A DNA stretch of 64,000 nucleotides from Bacteroidales bacterium (GTDB taxonomy: Bacteria; Bacteroidota; Bacteroidia; Bacteroidales; P3): the NCBI GenBank assembly GCA_031263015.1, contig JAISGN010000006.1, forward strand, positions 1-64,000, written 5' to 3'. The position numbers and the translations under genes are program-made. Position 1 is the first letter of the stretch. Every line of letters starts with the position of its first letter. Under the pieces are notes generated by a model. The model saw nothing but the letters and a program-made list of their open reading frames with translations. It was not told where the DNA came from and did no database searches. Shown here one piece after another: positions 8,602 through 16,904 of this stretch.

Positions 8602-8609
8602 TACTTTTG
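8602..8609 (+). promoter_or_regulatory. Possible upstream promoter of the ATPase-nuclease pair
   Basis: TACTTTTG fits TAnnTTTG but lies 130 bases before the ATG at 8740, so it is a secondary candidate. Confidence 0.35.
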
Positions 8610-8684
8610 TAGGCAATAAAACAGATATTATTGTCGTTAATTGACGCAAAAGAATTTTGAAACAAAGATGTGATTATTTTAGAT

Positions 8685-8692
8685 TATCTTTG
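8685..8692 (+). promoter_or_regulatory. Promoter -7 box of the ATPase-nuclease pair
   Basis: TATCTTTG is a good match to TAnnTTTG, 47 bases before the ATG at 8740. Confidence 0.55.
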
Positions 8693-8739
8693 CAAGGGGA
8701 AAATCATAATATTATAAGCATTAAAACATAGTTAGCAAT

Positions 8740-9948
8740 ATGAAATTGACAATCTCTAATTTAGGAAACATTACTGATTCAGGTGAAATGAATATTAAGC
8801 CTGTAACGGTGTTGTGTGGTGATCAGGGAAGTGGTAAAAGCACAATTTTAAAGTTGTTTTCTACTTTTAACTGGTTAGAAAAAGCATTGTATAGAGAAGA
8901 GTTAAAAAAGGATTATGTTACTCGCTTTAACAGATTTGTGAAAAGATACTGCTCATATCATAATATTGAAAATTATTTCAAAGAGGATACAAGTATAAAG
9001 TTTGTAGGAAATATATATACCTTCGTTTATGAAAAAGGAAAATTGAATATAAAAGAGAATAATCTAAATGGAAAAGATGTAAAGATACCTCAAGTAATGT
9101 ATGTTCCTGCCGAAAGAAATTTGATTGGGGCAATAAAAGATTCGGACGAGATAGGAAGTTTGCCTTTTGCGTTATTGACAATGATAAAAGAGTATAATAA
9201 TGCGGCAAAATCAGAAGGGGAAATGAAATTTCCTTTTAAAAATCTTTCTTTTCACTATGACAGATTAAACAAAACATCTTGGATTTTAGGTAATGACTTT
9301 AAAATACAACTACATGAAGTAGCCAGCGGAATACAATCTGTTACCCCGCTATTACTTGTTACAAAATATTTGTCAGAGAAAGTTAACAAAACAGATTTGT
9401 CTAAATTGAGCTTGGAAGAACTTGACCTACTAACAAAAAGAATGGAGTTTATTAATACAAATAAAGATATTGATGCAACAGTACGACGATTGCTGGTATC
9501 AAAACTCAACGCTTTCGCACATAGGAATGATTATTTTATTAACATTGTTGAAGAGCCAGAACAGAATCTTTTCCCTAAATCACAGGGGTTGGTGTTGAAT
9601 GAACTTTTGTCTGTTGTTAATAAGACAAAAGGAAATATGCTGTTGTTTAGTACTCATAGCCCATATATGATAAGTTATTTAACACTTGCCATTGAAGCAT
9701 ATCAGATAGCAAGTCAATCAAAGGTGTATGACGAAGAAAGATTGAACAGAATAGTACCACAATCAAGCAGAGTGAATCCTGATGACGTAGCAATATATCA
9801 AGTATCTGATGAGGGTAAAGTAGATTTGTTAGAGATGGATTTAGGTTTGCCAATAGACGATAACTTCTTAAATAATCAGCTTGCTTATACTAATGATTTG
9901 TTTGATGATTTATTAGATATAGAAGAAAATGCCACGAAACGGAATTAA
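8740..9948 (+). CDS. AAA/ABC-type (OLD-like) ATPase
   Basis: A 402-residue ATPase with the layout of AAA_21/OLD/RecF-like ABC ATPases: P-loop GDQGSGKS at 27-34 straight after the first strand, an ABC-signature-like ASGIQS at 195-200, Walker B IVEEPEQN at 269-276, and a switch histidine in STHSPY (His306). No nuclease (TOPRIM) domain follows, unlike OLD or GajA; the C-terminal ~90 residues are acidic. The next gene overlaps the last 20 bases. Such stand-alone ATPases paired with a small nuclease are a recurring design of antiphage systems (for example Septu), so a defence role is plausible but not shown. It is AT-rich compared with the moxR operon that follows. Confidence 0.8.
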   Translation: MKLTISNLGNITDSGEMNIKPVTVLCGDQGSGKSTILKLFSTFNWLEKALYREELKKDYVTRFNRFVKRYCSYHNIENYFKEDTSIKFVGNIYTFVYEKGKLNIKENNLNGKDVKIPQVMYVPAERNLIGAIKDSDEIGSLPFALLTMIKEYNNAAKSEGEMKFPFKNLSFHYDRLNKTSWILGNDFKIQLHEVASGIQSVTPLLLVTKYLSEKVNKTDLSKLSLEELDLLTKRMEFINTNKDIDATVRRLLVSKLNAFAHRNDYFINIVEEPEQNLFPKSQGLVLNELLSVVNKTKGNMLLFSTHSPYMISYLTLAIEAYQIASQSKVYDEERLNRIVPQSSRVNPDDVAIYQVSDEGKVDLLEMDLGLPIDDNFLNNQLAYTNDLFDDLLDIEENATKRN

Positions 9949-10432
9949 CTTTTTTGATAAAAAATATAAGCCTCAAACGACACGAGATAGCAGATTTGGT
10001 ATCTGTGATGAAGAGCCTGCGTGTCTTAATCATAACGAGAAGGAAGAAGGTCAATGGGGGGCAAAAGTTAACAATAAAAGACAAAGAGAAATATTGTTTG
10101 TGCCGATAGATAAGAACATTACAATTAAGCGAGATAATGGGGAAGAAGAAAGTCGTTGTGATGGATTATTACATATTAGCGAAAGCAAAACGATAATATT
10201 TGTAGAGTTAAAAGATAAGCAAAAGAGGTGGCAATCGAAAGCAATTCTACAATTAGAAAATACAATACAAATATTTAAAAAGCATCATTCAATAAATGAT
10301 TTTAAGGGTTGTTATGCATATGCTTGTAATAAACAATTCCCCAACCGGGTTCCAAATTATGTACAGAAAAAAAAGTTTATAGCATCTACAGGATTCGACC
10401 TGTTTTGCGAAGATGAAATAGAGATAAATTAG
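9929..10432 (+). CDS. Small PD-(D/E)XK-nuclease-like protein paired with the ATPase
   Basis: A 167-residue protein of no family I recognise. Residues Asp78 (RCDGLL), Glu93 and Lys95 (IIFVELKDK), followed by Gln108 in an amphipathic helix (AILQLENT), fit the order D...ExK...Q of PD-(D/E)XK nucleases, with a hydrophobic strand leading into ExK. The N-terminus has Cys27 and Cys32. The ATG lies inside the ATPase gene (20-base overlap), which implies translational coupling and joint function. The nuclease call rests on motif spacing only; it could be an inactive relative or an unrelated fold. Confidence 0.55.
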   Translation: MPRNGINFFDKKYKPQTTRDSRFGICDEEPACLNHNEKEEGQWGAKVNNKRQREILFVPIDKNITIKRDNGEEESRCDGLLHISESKTIIFVELKDKQKRWQSKAILQLENTIQIFKKHHSINDFKGCYAYACNKQFPNRVPNYVQKKKFIASTGFDLFCEDEIEIN

Positions 10433-10464
10433 AATTAAGAATTTTGAAACAAAACATACAGACT

Positions 10465-11448
10465 ATGGATATTGTTGAACTGAACGAAAAGATTCAAAAG
10501 GAAAGTGCCTTCGTTGATAGCATTACGTTTGAGATGCAGAAGGCTATCGTAGGACAAAAGAATATGGTTGAAAGACTTATTATCGGTTTGCTTTCCGATG
10601 GACATATTTTGTTGGAAGGCGTTCCGGGATTAGCCAAAACGGCTGCCATCACAGCATTGGCAAAGGTCATTGATGCTAAATTCAGCCGTATTCAATTTAC
10701 TCCTGATTTGCTGCCTGCCGATGTTGTGGGAACGATGATTTATAGCCCCAAAGAAGAGGTTTTTAACGTGAAAAAAGGTCCTGTTTTCTCAAATTTTGTC
10801 CTCGCAGATGAGATAAACCGCGCCCCCGCTAAGGTTCAGTCTGCTCTTTTGGAAGCAATGCAGGAACGACAGGTTACAATAGGGGAACAAACCTACAAAT
10901 TGCCGTCGCCGTTCTTGGTTCTTGCAACGCAGAATCCTATTGAACAGGAAGGAACGTATCCTTTGCCCGAAGCACAATTAGATCGTTTTATGATGAAAGT
11001 TGTGATTACTTATCCGACAAAGGAAGAGGAAACCGAGATTTTGAGACAACAGATTTTTGCGGAGAAGCAACCGTTGAATGCTGTCATAAAACCCGACCAG
11101 ATACTCTACGCTCGTAAGGTTGTTGAGGAGGTTTATATTGATAAAAAGATTTCTAATTACATTGCGGACATAGTTTTTGCAACTCGTTTCCCCGAACAAT
11201 ATGACCTTTCGCACTTAAAGCCATTTATTGCTTTTGGTGGTTCGCCCCGTGCAACAATAAATCTGACTCTTGCGGCACGTTCTTATGCTTTTATCAAGCG
11301 TAGAGGATATGTTATACCGGAAGATGTTCGTGCTATTTGCTTGGATGTTTTGCGACACAGGGTCGGCTTGACTTATGAGGCGGAGGCAGAAAATATAACA
11401 TCGGAAAATATCATTAATGAGATAGTTAATAAAGTTGATGTTCCGTAA
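10465..11448 (+). CDS. moxR: MoxR-family AAA+ ATPase
   Basis: A 327-residue AAA+ protein of the MoxR/RavA family: Walker A GVPGLAKT at 52-59, Walker B region LADEINRAP at 113-121, and a sensor-1 block LATQNPIEQEGTYPLPEAQLD. MoxR proteins act as chaperone-like ATPases, usually with VWA-domain partners, which are encoded here directly downstream. The ATG at 10465 is chosen; a TTG 21 bases upstream would only add residues not typical of the family. The gene begins 32 bases after the ATPase-nuclease pair with no promoter box seen in between, so read-through is possible. Confidence 0.9.
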   Translation: MDIVELNEKIQKESAFVDSITFEMQKAIVGQKNMVERLIIGLLSDGHILLEGVPGLAKTAAITALAKVIDAKFSRIQFTPDLLPADVVGTMIYSPKEEVFNVKKGPVFSNFVLADEINRAPAKVQSALLEAMQERQVTIGEQTYKLPSPFLVLATQNPIEQEGTYPLPEAQLDRFMMKVVITYPTKEEETEILRQQIFAEKQPLNAVIKPDQILYARKVVEEVYIDKKISNYIADIVFATRFPEQYDLSHLKPFIAFGGSPRATINLTLAARSYAFIKRRGYVIPEDVRAICLDVLRHRVGLTYEAEAENITSENIINEIVNKVDVP

Positions 11449-12308
11449 TGGAGAGAGATTTGTTAAAGAAGGTCAGAAAGATTGAGATAAAAACCAAACG
11501 GCTTTCTTCTAATATTTTTGCAGGGCAGTATCATTCCGCTTTCAAAGGAAAGGGTATGGCGTTCAGTCAAGTCCGTGAGTATAATTATGGTGATGAGATA
11601 CGCTCTATTGACTGGAATGTTACGGCGAGATTTAATCATCCTTACGTAAAGATATTTGAGGAGGAACGGGAACTTACAGTTGTGCTGCTCATAGACGTTA
11701 GCGGCTCTACCTTCTTTGGTACCGATAAGGTATTAAAAAGTGAGATAATAACGGAGATTGCTGCCGTCCTGTCGTTCTCTGCTATTGCCAACAACGATAA
11801 GGTAGGCGTTATATTCTTTTCAGACAGGGTGGAAAAATATATTCCTCCCAAGAAAGGGGTATCGCATATCCTTCGTATCATAAGAGAATTGCTATCCTTC
11901 AAACCAAGTGAGAGTAAAACCTCTTTTGAAGCCCCGCTGCGATTCTTTTCTTCCGTTATTAAGAAAAGGGCAACATGCTTTCTTATAACGGACGGATATT
12001 CGGCTTTTGACGAGAAATCTCTTCGTATTGCTGCACAAAAACATGACCTTTCTTTGCTAATAGTGAGAGATGAGCGGGAATACCGCTTGCCAAACATAGG
12101 TTTGATGGAATTGAAAGATGCCGAAAGCGACCGAACGATTTGGATAGACACTTCGGACAAACGACAAATACGGGATTTTGCGACATTCCGCCGCCAACAG
12201 GACGAACAACTGCAACTACAATTGAAACGCATGGGCATAGCCAACGTTACGCTTATGACTTCCGATGATTACATTAAAGCATTAATGAAATTGTTCTCAA
12301 TAAAGTAA
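11448..12308 (+). CDS. DUF58 domain protein of the Bat operon
   Basis: A 286-residue DUF58 protein. The signature is the block FSQVREYNYGDEIRSIDWNV at about 39-58, followed by a VWA-like fold with a metal-site motif DVSGST. DUF58 proteins are standard partners of MoxR ATPases. Its ATG shares a base with the moxR stop codon (TAATG), so the two are translationally coupled. No membrane segment is seen, so it is probably cytoplasmic. In Bacteroidota this is the second gene of the aerotolerance (Bat) operon; its exact role is unknown. Confidence 0.9.
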   Translation: MERDLLKKVRKIEIKTKRLSSNIFAGQYHSAFKGKGMAFSQVREYNYGDEIRSIDWNVTARFNHPYVKIFEEERELTVVLLIDVSGSTFFGTDKVLKSEIITEIAAVLSFSAIANNDKVGVIFFSDRVEKYIPPKKGVSHILRIIRELLSFKPSESKTSFEAPLRFFSSVIKKRATCFLITDGYSAFDEKSLRIAAQKHDLSLLIVRDEREYRLPNIGLMELKDAESDRTIWIDTSDKRQIRDFATFRRQQDEQLQLQLKRMGIANVTLMTSDDYIKALMKLFSIK

Positions 12309-12313
12309 CTAAA

Positions 12314-13324
12314 ATGAAAACAATAGCAATGTTTCTACCGTATAAACCGCATAAAACCGCATTAAGACTAACAAAGCATATTATAATATTGCTTATTGTT
12401 GCCTTCATATCATCATCTAATGTTTTTGCACAGCGTATTAAAGTAGAAATATCAAAGGATACAATATATATAGGGCAGAGAATTACGCTCTCATTTAGTT
12501 TGCCGGTTACGGGAGATGCTTTAGACCCTGTCGTTGCACCGACTGATACGCTGGAAATGCTGTCTGCCTCTCACAATATCATAAAACAGAACGACAAAAG
12601 CATTGCTCGTTTTGAAGCAATCTTCACTTCATTTATAGAAGGCAGGCATTCCATTCCCTCTCTTACCATAATAGAGATGGATTCTGCCCGTAATAAAGAA
12701 AGGAAATACTATACCGACAGCATAAACTTTGTTGTCGCTGCTTACCCTGTTGATACGGCAAAAATAGAACCAAAGGACATTAAACCGATATTAGAGGAGA
12801 AATTTACCATATCAGAGATTGCTCCGCTGTTATGGGCTTTGCTGGGATTGATTGCTGTGTCTGTCGGCGTGTTTTTCTTAATTCGCTATCTCAAACACAA
12901 GCAACCGCTGCCGCATTCAAGATATAAAAAGCCCGAACCGAAGGAACCGGCGGATGTTCGTGCGTTAAAAGCGTTGGAGGATTTGAAATCAAAGCATCTT
13001 TCTGAGCAAGGACAAAAGAAATCGTACTATTCGGAGATGACGGACATACTAAGAAATTTCTTAACCGAAGGTTTTGGCGTTTATGCAATGGAAATGACAA
13101 CTTCGGAAATCATTTCGTCATTACAAATGCAACTTTCAAAAATTACAGACGAAGAAAATTTGGTACGATTACGCTATATTCTTTCAACGGCAGACCTTGT
13201 AAAATTTGCCAAATATGAACCGGATGGTGCCATTGACGATAAATGTTTAACGATGAGCAAGGATTTTATTGTGAAAACCAAGTTCGCCGATAAGGAAGAG
13301 AAGGAGGATGGCGATGTTCAATAG
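12314..13324 (+). CDS. Membrane protein of the Bat operon (BatD/DUF4381-like)
   Basis: A 336-residue protein with an N-terminal signal or anchor (about residues 22-39), an extracytoplasmic beta-rich domain (about 40-155), one membrane segment near 169-191 (APLLWALLGLIAVSVGVFFL), and a basic cytoplasmic helical tail. This matches the third gene of Bacteroidota Bat operons, often called hypothetical or DUF4381-like. It begins 5 bases after the DUF58 gene and its last 17 bases overlap batA. It may couple periplasmic and cytoplasmic parts of a MoxR-VWA complex; that is inference. Confidence 0.7.
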   Translation: MKTIAMFLPYKPHKTALRLTKHIIILLIVAFISSSNVFAQRIKVEISKDTIYIGQRITLSFSLPVTGDALDPVVAPTDTLEMLSASHNIIKQNDKSIARFEAIFTSFIEGRHSIPSLTIIEMDSARNKERKYYTDSINFVVAAYPVDTAKIEPKDIKPILEEKFTISEIAPLLWALLGLIAVSVGVFFLIRYLKHKQPLPHSRYKKPEPKEPADVRALKALEDLKSKHLSEQGQKKSYYSEMTDILRNFLTEGFGVYAMEMTTSEIISSLQMQLSKITDEENLVRLRYILSTADLVKFAKYEPDGAIDDKCLTMSKDFIVKTKFADKEEKEDGDVQ

Positions 13325-14306
13325 TTTCTCGTTTTTGTACCCTCAATACCTGTTTTTATTACTAATCCTTGTGCCGCTTATTGCTTGGTATTGGTTTTTT
13401 AAAAGCAAGAGAAAAACTCCTGTTACCTACTCTCAGATAAATGCTTTTGGCGAAAGAAAAAATTGGCGCATAAGATTAAGATATTTTCCTGATGTTTTGC
13501 GGTTGTGTGTTGTCATTCTGTTGATAATATCCGTAGCAAGACCGCAATCATATTGGAGAACAATGGAAAGCGACAAAGAAGGAATAGACATAGTGCTTAC
13601 GATAGATATTTCATCTTCAATGTTGGCGGAAGATTTTAAGCCTAACAGACTGGAAGCAGCAAAGACGGTGGCGAAGGATTTTGTGAAGAAAAGACCAGAT
13701 GACAATATCGGTATCGTGGCTTTTGCAGGCGAGAGTTTTACTCAATGTCCGCCGACTATGGACCACGCTGTTGTTGAGGAATTACTTGACAAGCTCACAA
13801 CGGGAAGCATAGATGACGGCACGGCAATAGGAGATGGACTTGCTACGGCAATCAATCGTGTTAAGGATAGCAAGACAAAAAGTAAGGCAATCATACTTCT
13901 GACGGACGGAATGAACAATATCGGTTCAATAGACCCTCTTATGTCGGCGGAGATTGCAAAGAAATTCAATATAAGAGTTTATACCATCGGCGTAGGTAAA
14001 AACGGGCTTGCTCCCTTCCCTTATGATACGCCCTTCGGACGTCAATATCAGTATGCGGAAGTGCAGATTGACGAGAAGTTGTTAAAGGAAATAGCCAAGG
14101 AAACAAATGGGAAATATTTCAGAAGCACTAACAAGAAATCCTTAGAAACAATATTTGGCGACATAGACAAGATGGAGAAAACGGTTGTTGATACCACCAT
14201 CTTTGAACAAAAATCCGAATTAGGCATATTTTTTATCCTTATCGCCATGTTAGTTCTCGTGGTTGAGGAACTGCTCAGGCGGACAATATTCAATACAAAG
14301 CCTTAA
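13308..14306 (+). CDS. batA: BatA, VWA-domain inner membrane protein
   Basis: A 332-residue protein with two N-terminal membrane segments (about 10-25 and 56-76), a von Willebrand A domain and a C-terminal membrane segment (about 304-322). The metal-ion site is intact: DISSS at Asp100, Ser102 and Ser104, then TQCPPT and LLTDGMNN. This is the BatA layout. The start ATG at 13308 overlaps the previous gene; an in-frame ATG two codons later is equally possible. The usual next genes batB, batC and batD are absent; the operon ends here at a 21-bp repeat array. Confidence 0.88.
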   Translation: MAMFNSFSFLYPQYLFLLLILVPLIAWYWFFKSKRKTPVTYSQINAFGERKNWRIRLRYFPDVLRLCVVILLIISVARPQSYWRTMESDKEGIDIVLTIDISSSMLAEDFKPNRLEAAKTVAKDFVKKRPDDNIGIVAFAGESFTQCPPTMDHAVVEELLDKLTTGSIDDGTAIGDGLATAINRVKDSKTKSKAIILLTDGMNNIGSIDPLMSAEIAKKFNIRVYTIGVGKNGLAPFPYDTPFGRQYQYAEVQIDEKLLKEIAKETNGKYFRSTNKKSLETIFGDIDKMEKTVVDTTIFEQKSELGIFFILIAMLVLVVEELLRRTIFNTKP

Positions 14307-14330
14307 TCACAACGGGATTTCGCAAAAATG

Positions 14331-14425
14331 AAGCAGCCTTTCGTGCGAACGAAACAGCCTTTCATTTTTACAAAAGGCTGTTTTATTTTTAGCAAAGGCT
14401 GTTTTATTTTTCGCAAAGCAACTAA
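14331..14425. repeat. 21-bp lattice array, locus 2
   Basis: Cores start at 14331 (AAGCAGCCTTT), 14352 (AAACAGCCTTT), 14373 and 14394 (AAAGGCTGTTT), with a decayed one at 14415: exactly 21 bp apart even where orientation flips. The linkers read CGTGCGAACG, CATTTTTACA, TATTTTTAGC and TATTTTTCGC. It fills the gap after batA. Confidence 0.92.
14352..14391 (+). terminator. Terminator-like hairpin made by inverted array units, after batA
   Basis: AAACAGCCTTT (14352-14362) and AAAGGCTGTTT (14373-14383) are perfect 11-bp arms around a 10-base loop, followed by TATTTTT. The form fits an intrinsic terminator for the Bat operon. Confidence 0.55.
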
Positions 14426-14461
14426 TGGCGGAATGAAATGGGCAAAAATGAAAATATAATG

Positions 14462-14469
14462 TACCTTTG
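14462..14469 (+). promoter_or_regulatory. Promoter -7 box of the O-antigen-ligase-like gene
   Basis: TACCTTTG, 65 bases before the ATG at 14535. Confidence 0.55.
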
Positions 14470-14534
14470 CACTTGCAAAACTGCGATTAATCATAGTGAA
14501 ATAGTATTTTTAGGGCATATTGTCAGATAAGGAT

Positions 14535-16490
14535 ATGATTAAAGAAAGAAATATAAATTACATATTAGCGATTAGGATTTTGATAGGCTTTTTGCTTTTC
14601 TTGCAACTTATTCCGCCGCTGATGGTGTTTGATGTAACGAGTTCAAGGCATTTCTTTATTGCCCTCTTTGACCTTTCGGCTATTGTGTTATGCCTGTTTA
14701 TGGGCATCAAAAGCAAAGAACGATTTCATTTTAGAGTCTTTGGCAGCAAACCTTTCTTGGCTTGGCTGTTGCTTATCGCCGTAATGGGTTTTTCTTTCCT
14801 GCAATCAATCAATTTAATTGAAAGTGTGGTTGTTATCAATCGCTGGATTGTGATTTTTATATGTGCTTTGATGACCGTTTTTCTTATGGAAAAGGACGAT
14901 AAAGCGTTGGATTATATCGCCAAACTCTCAATCATCATCGCCATTATCAACGTTATTGAATGTTTTGTGCCGTATTATTATCTTGAAATCTACAAAAATC
15001 AGCGGAATAACGTGCTTTTGAGCGGATGTTACGGCAATAAAAATCTGTTTTCCGCAGCAATGCTCTTCAAATTGCCTTTTTTGTATTACGCCTTCTTTCA
15101 TTTTAAAAAAATATGGAGGTATTTGGCTGCCATTTTAGTGTTTCTCATCGGCGTATGTCTTGTTATTTTGAGCACAAGAACAAGTTTCATCGGATTGATA
15201 CTGCAATTGGCGGCTCTGACATCATACATTATGTATAGGAAAAGGAAGATTTGGAAAAATCTTATCATTGTTCTGGTTGCCGTTGCGGGCTTTGCTTGCG
15301 GCGATTTGTTTATAGAATTTAACTATAATCAATTTACGGCAAAACATAATCAAAATCAATATACGTTAAGTTCCCGTTTTGAATCCATAGCAGAAGGTAA
15401 CAGCAAAGGCAGGCTTCGTATCTGGAAAAATACATTTGAAATCATTAAGCAGAAACCGCTGTTCGGGTATGGCGTTGGCAACCATAAATTGGCTATAATG
15501 AAGGTTGAAGCCCCTCAAAAGACCAATTGGATTGTTTCAGACCACGCTCATAACGATTTTTTGGAGATGTGGAGTGAATTAGGCTTGATGGGGCTGGCTT
15601 CTTATGTGCTTTTGGCATTGACGTTGCTGATATTGAGTGCAAAATACGCCGTAAGCCGACATTTGAACGACCGATGGAGATGGATGTCCTTTGTTGCATT
15701 GCTGTGTTTCTTGACTTATTTCAACGAAGCCTTCTTTAATTTTCCTTCCGAACGGGCTTCCTGTCAAATGTATCTTGCTCTCGGTGTAGCCTTCCTTGCT
15801 TTGGTTATAATAAAACGAAGATACATTTTACGCAAACGTGCATTGGTATGGTTTGTGCTTGCGTTGCTGGTGATGATACCTGTTATGTATGCTGAGACAA
15901 GCCATTATATTTCTTCCGTAATGCAGAAAGAGAGAGTTTTACAGAGCAATGGCGATTCGCAAATCAACTATACATTTGAGCAATGGTTGAAACGTATGCC
16001 CGATATGCCTAATATTGATGAGAATTGCAAGCCTGTTGCTGTTAATATTGCGGCTTTGGGCATTAAAAACATTGCTCGCCATAATCTTGACAAGAAAACT
16101 CAATACAGAAAGGCGATTGATTTGCTTTTAAGCGACAATTCCAACCCTTATTACGGCTTACGGGAGTATCGTTTGAGCAATTACTATTTTAATTACGGGC
16201 TTTCGGACTCGGCAATCTATTGGGCAAACCGCTGTATTGAGATGAAGCCGCTTTGTTACGACCCTGTGCGAGTTCTTTACTACACTTACGGCAGGCAAAA
16301 AGATTATTCGGCGGCGTTAAAGGTCGTTTCCGATTATATATTGCGGTGTAAGAGAGCAAAACTTCAGCCATGTAGGAATTCGGAATCGGATATGAAGAAT
16401 ATGTTGCTAAAAACGGCTGAAACTAATGCAGATAAGGATAAAATGAATGCTGATAATATAAAAATAAAAGCAAGCATTAAAAAATTATAA
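14535..16490 (+). CDS. O-antigen ligase/polymerase-like (Wzy_C) membrane protein with C-terminal helical repeats
   Basis: A 651-residue protein with about twelve membrane segments across residues 8-460 and a soluble C-terminal third (about 470-640) with TPR-like helices. The large periplasmic loop carries the Wzy_C signature: FGYGVGNHK and HAHNDFLEMWSELGLMG, the HN...E..G pattern seen in WaaL ligases and Wzy polymerases. Members polymerise or transfer O-antigen or related glycans, or glycosylate proteins; the substrate here cannot be told. The ATG at 14535 is preferred over a TTG at 14520 because of promoter spacing. It is a single-gene unit. Confidence 0.8.
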   Translation: MIKERNINYILAIRILIGFLLFLQLIPPLMVFDVTSSRHFFIALFDLSAIVLCLFMGIKSKERFHFRVFGSKPFLAWLLLIAVMGFSFLQSINLIESVVVINRWIVIFICALMTVFLMEKDDKALDYIAKLSIIIAIINVIECFVPYYYLEIYKNQRNNVLLSGCYGNKNLFSAAMLFKLPFLYYAFFHFKKIWRYLAAILVFLIGVCLVILSTRTSFIGLILQLAALTSYIMYRKRKIWKNLIIVLVAVAGFACGDLFIEFNYNQFTAKHNQNQYTLSSRFESIAEGNSKGRLRIWKNTFEIIKQKPLFGYGVGNHKLAIMKVEAPQKTNWIVSDHAHNDFLEMWSELGLMGLASYVLLALTLLILSAKYAVSRHLNDRWRWMSFVALLCFLTYFNEAFFNFPSERASCQMYLALGVAFLALVIIKRRYILRKRALVWFVLALLVMIPVMYAETSHYISSVMQKERVLQSNGDSQINYTFEQWLKRMPDMPNIDENCKPVAVNIAALGIKNIARHNLDKKTQYRKAIDLLLSDNSNPYYGLREYRLSNYYFNYGLSDSAIYWANRCIEMKPLCYDPVRVLYYTYGRQKDYSAALKVVSDYILRCKRAKLQPCRNSESDMKNMLLKTAETNADKDKMNADNIKIKASIKKL

Positions 16491-16564
16491 CGCTGATTAG
16501 CAATTGCTTAAATCAGGAATTATATTTTTTGTTCTTTTTTTGTGCATTGTAAAGAAAAAAGTTG

Positions 16565-16572
16565 TACTTTTG
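16565..16572 (+). promoter_or_regulatory. Promoter -7 box of the small lipoprotein gene
   Basis: TACTTTTG, with TTTG at 16539-16542 22 bases upstream. The leader is about 40 bases. Confidence 0.6.
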
Positions 16573-16620
16573 CAACGTTAAATAATTAATCAATGGTCTA
16601 ATTTTAAATTTTCAAAACAA

Positions 16621-16779
16621 ATGAAAAAAGTATTGTTATTATTAGCTGTAGCAGGATTGTTTGTTGCTTGTCAAGGTAAAGGTACTGAAACTCCAACAGA
16701 AACTGCAACTGAAACTCCTGAACAAGTAGAAACTGTTGCAACACCAACAGCAACTGCAACTGAAAGTCCAGTTATGTAA
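16621..16779 (+). CDS. Small (52-residue) Thr/Glu/Pro-rich lipoprotein
   Basis: ATG at 16621 to TAA at 16777-16779. Residues 1-17 form a signal peptide (MKKVLLLLAVAGLFVAC) with a clear lipobox at Cys17. The mature 36 residues are built almost only from Thr, Glu, Ala, Pro and Val, with repeats of the type TETPTETATETP, and should be disordered. It has its own promoter and a strong terminator, so it is a free-standing gene for an abundant small surface or periplasmic lipoprotein. Small lipoproteins of this kind are frequent in Bacteroidales; the function is unknown. Confidence 0.85.
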   Translation: MKKVLLLLAVAGLFVACQGKGTETPTETATETPEQVETVATPTATATESPVM

Positions 16780-16811
16780 TTTTCTTAAAGTAAGAAATAT
16801 TTACAGCAAAG

Positions 16812-16841
16812 AGCAGTCCCAATGAAAAGACTGCTTTTTTT
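16812..16841 (+). terminator. Rho-independent terminator of the small lipoprotein gene
   Basis: AGCAGTC (16812-16818) pairs with GACTGCT (16829-16835), 10-base loop, followed by a run of T. Confidence 0.85.
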
Positions 16842-16882
16842 ATGCATATAAGGGATGAATTTCTTAATATCAGCAAATAATG

Positions 16883-16890
16883 TAACTTTG
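16883..16890 (+). promoter_or_regulatory. Promoter -7 box of the phosphatase gene
   Basis: TAACTTTG, 14 bases before the ATG at 16905. Confidence 0.55.
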
Positions 16891-16904
16891 CAAACAAAAA
16901 TAAT

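Noticed and set aside
11642..12244. 200-residue minus-strand ORF within the DUF58 gene
   Set aside because: Antisense shadow of a gene with clear family motifs; no promoter.
14303..14494. Minus-strand ORF over locus 2
   Set aside because: Consists of array heptapeptides and sits over the promoter of the next gene; no start signal.
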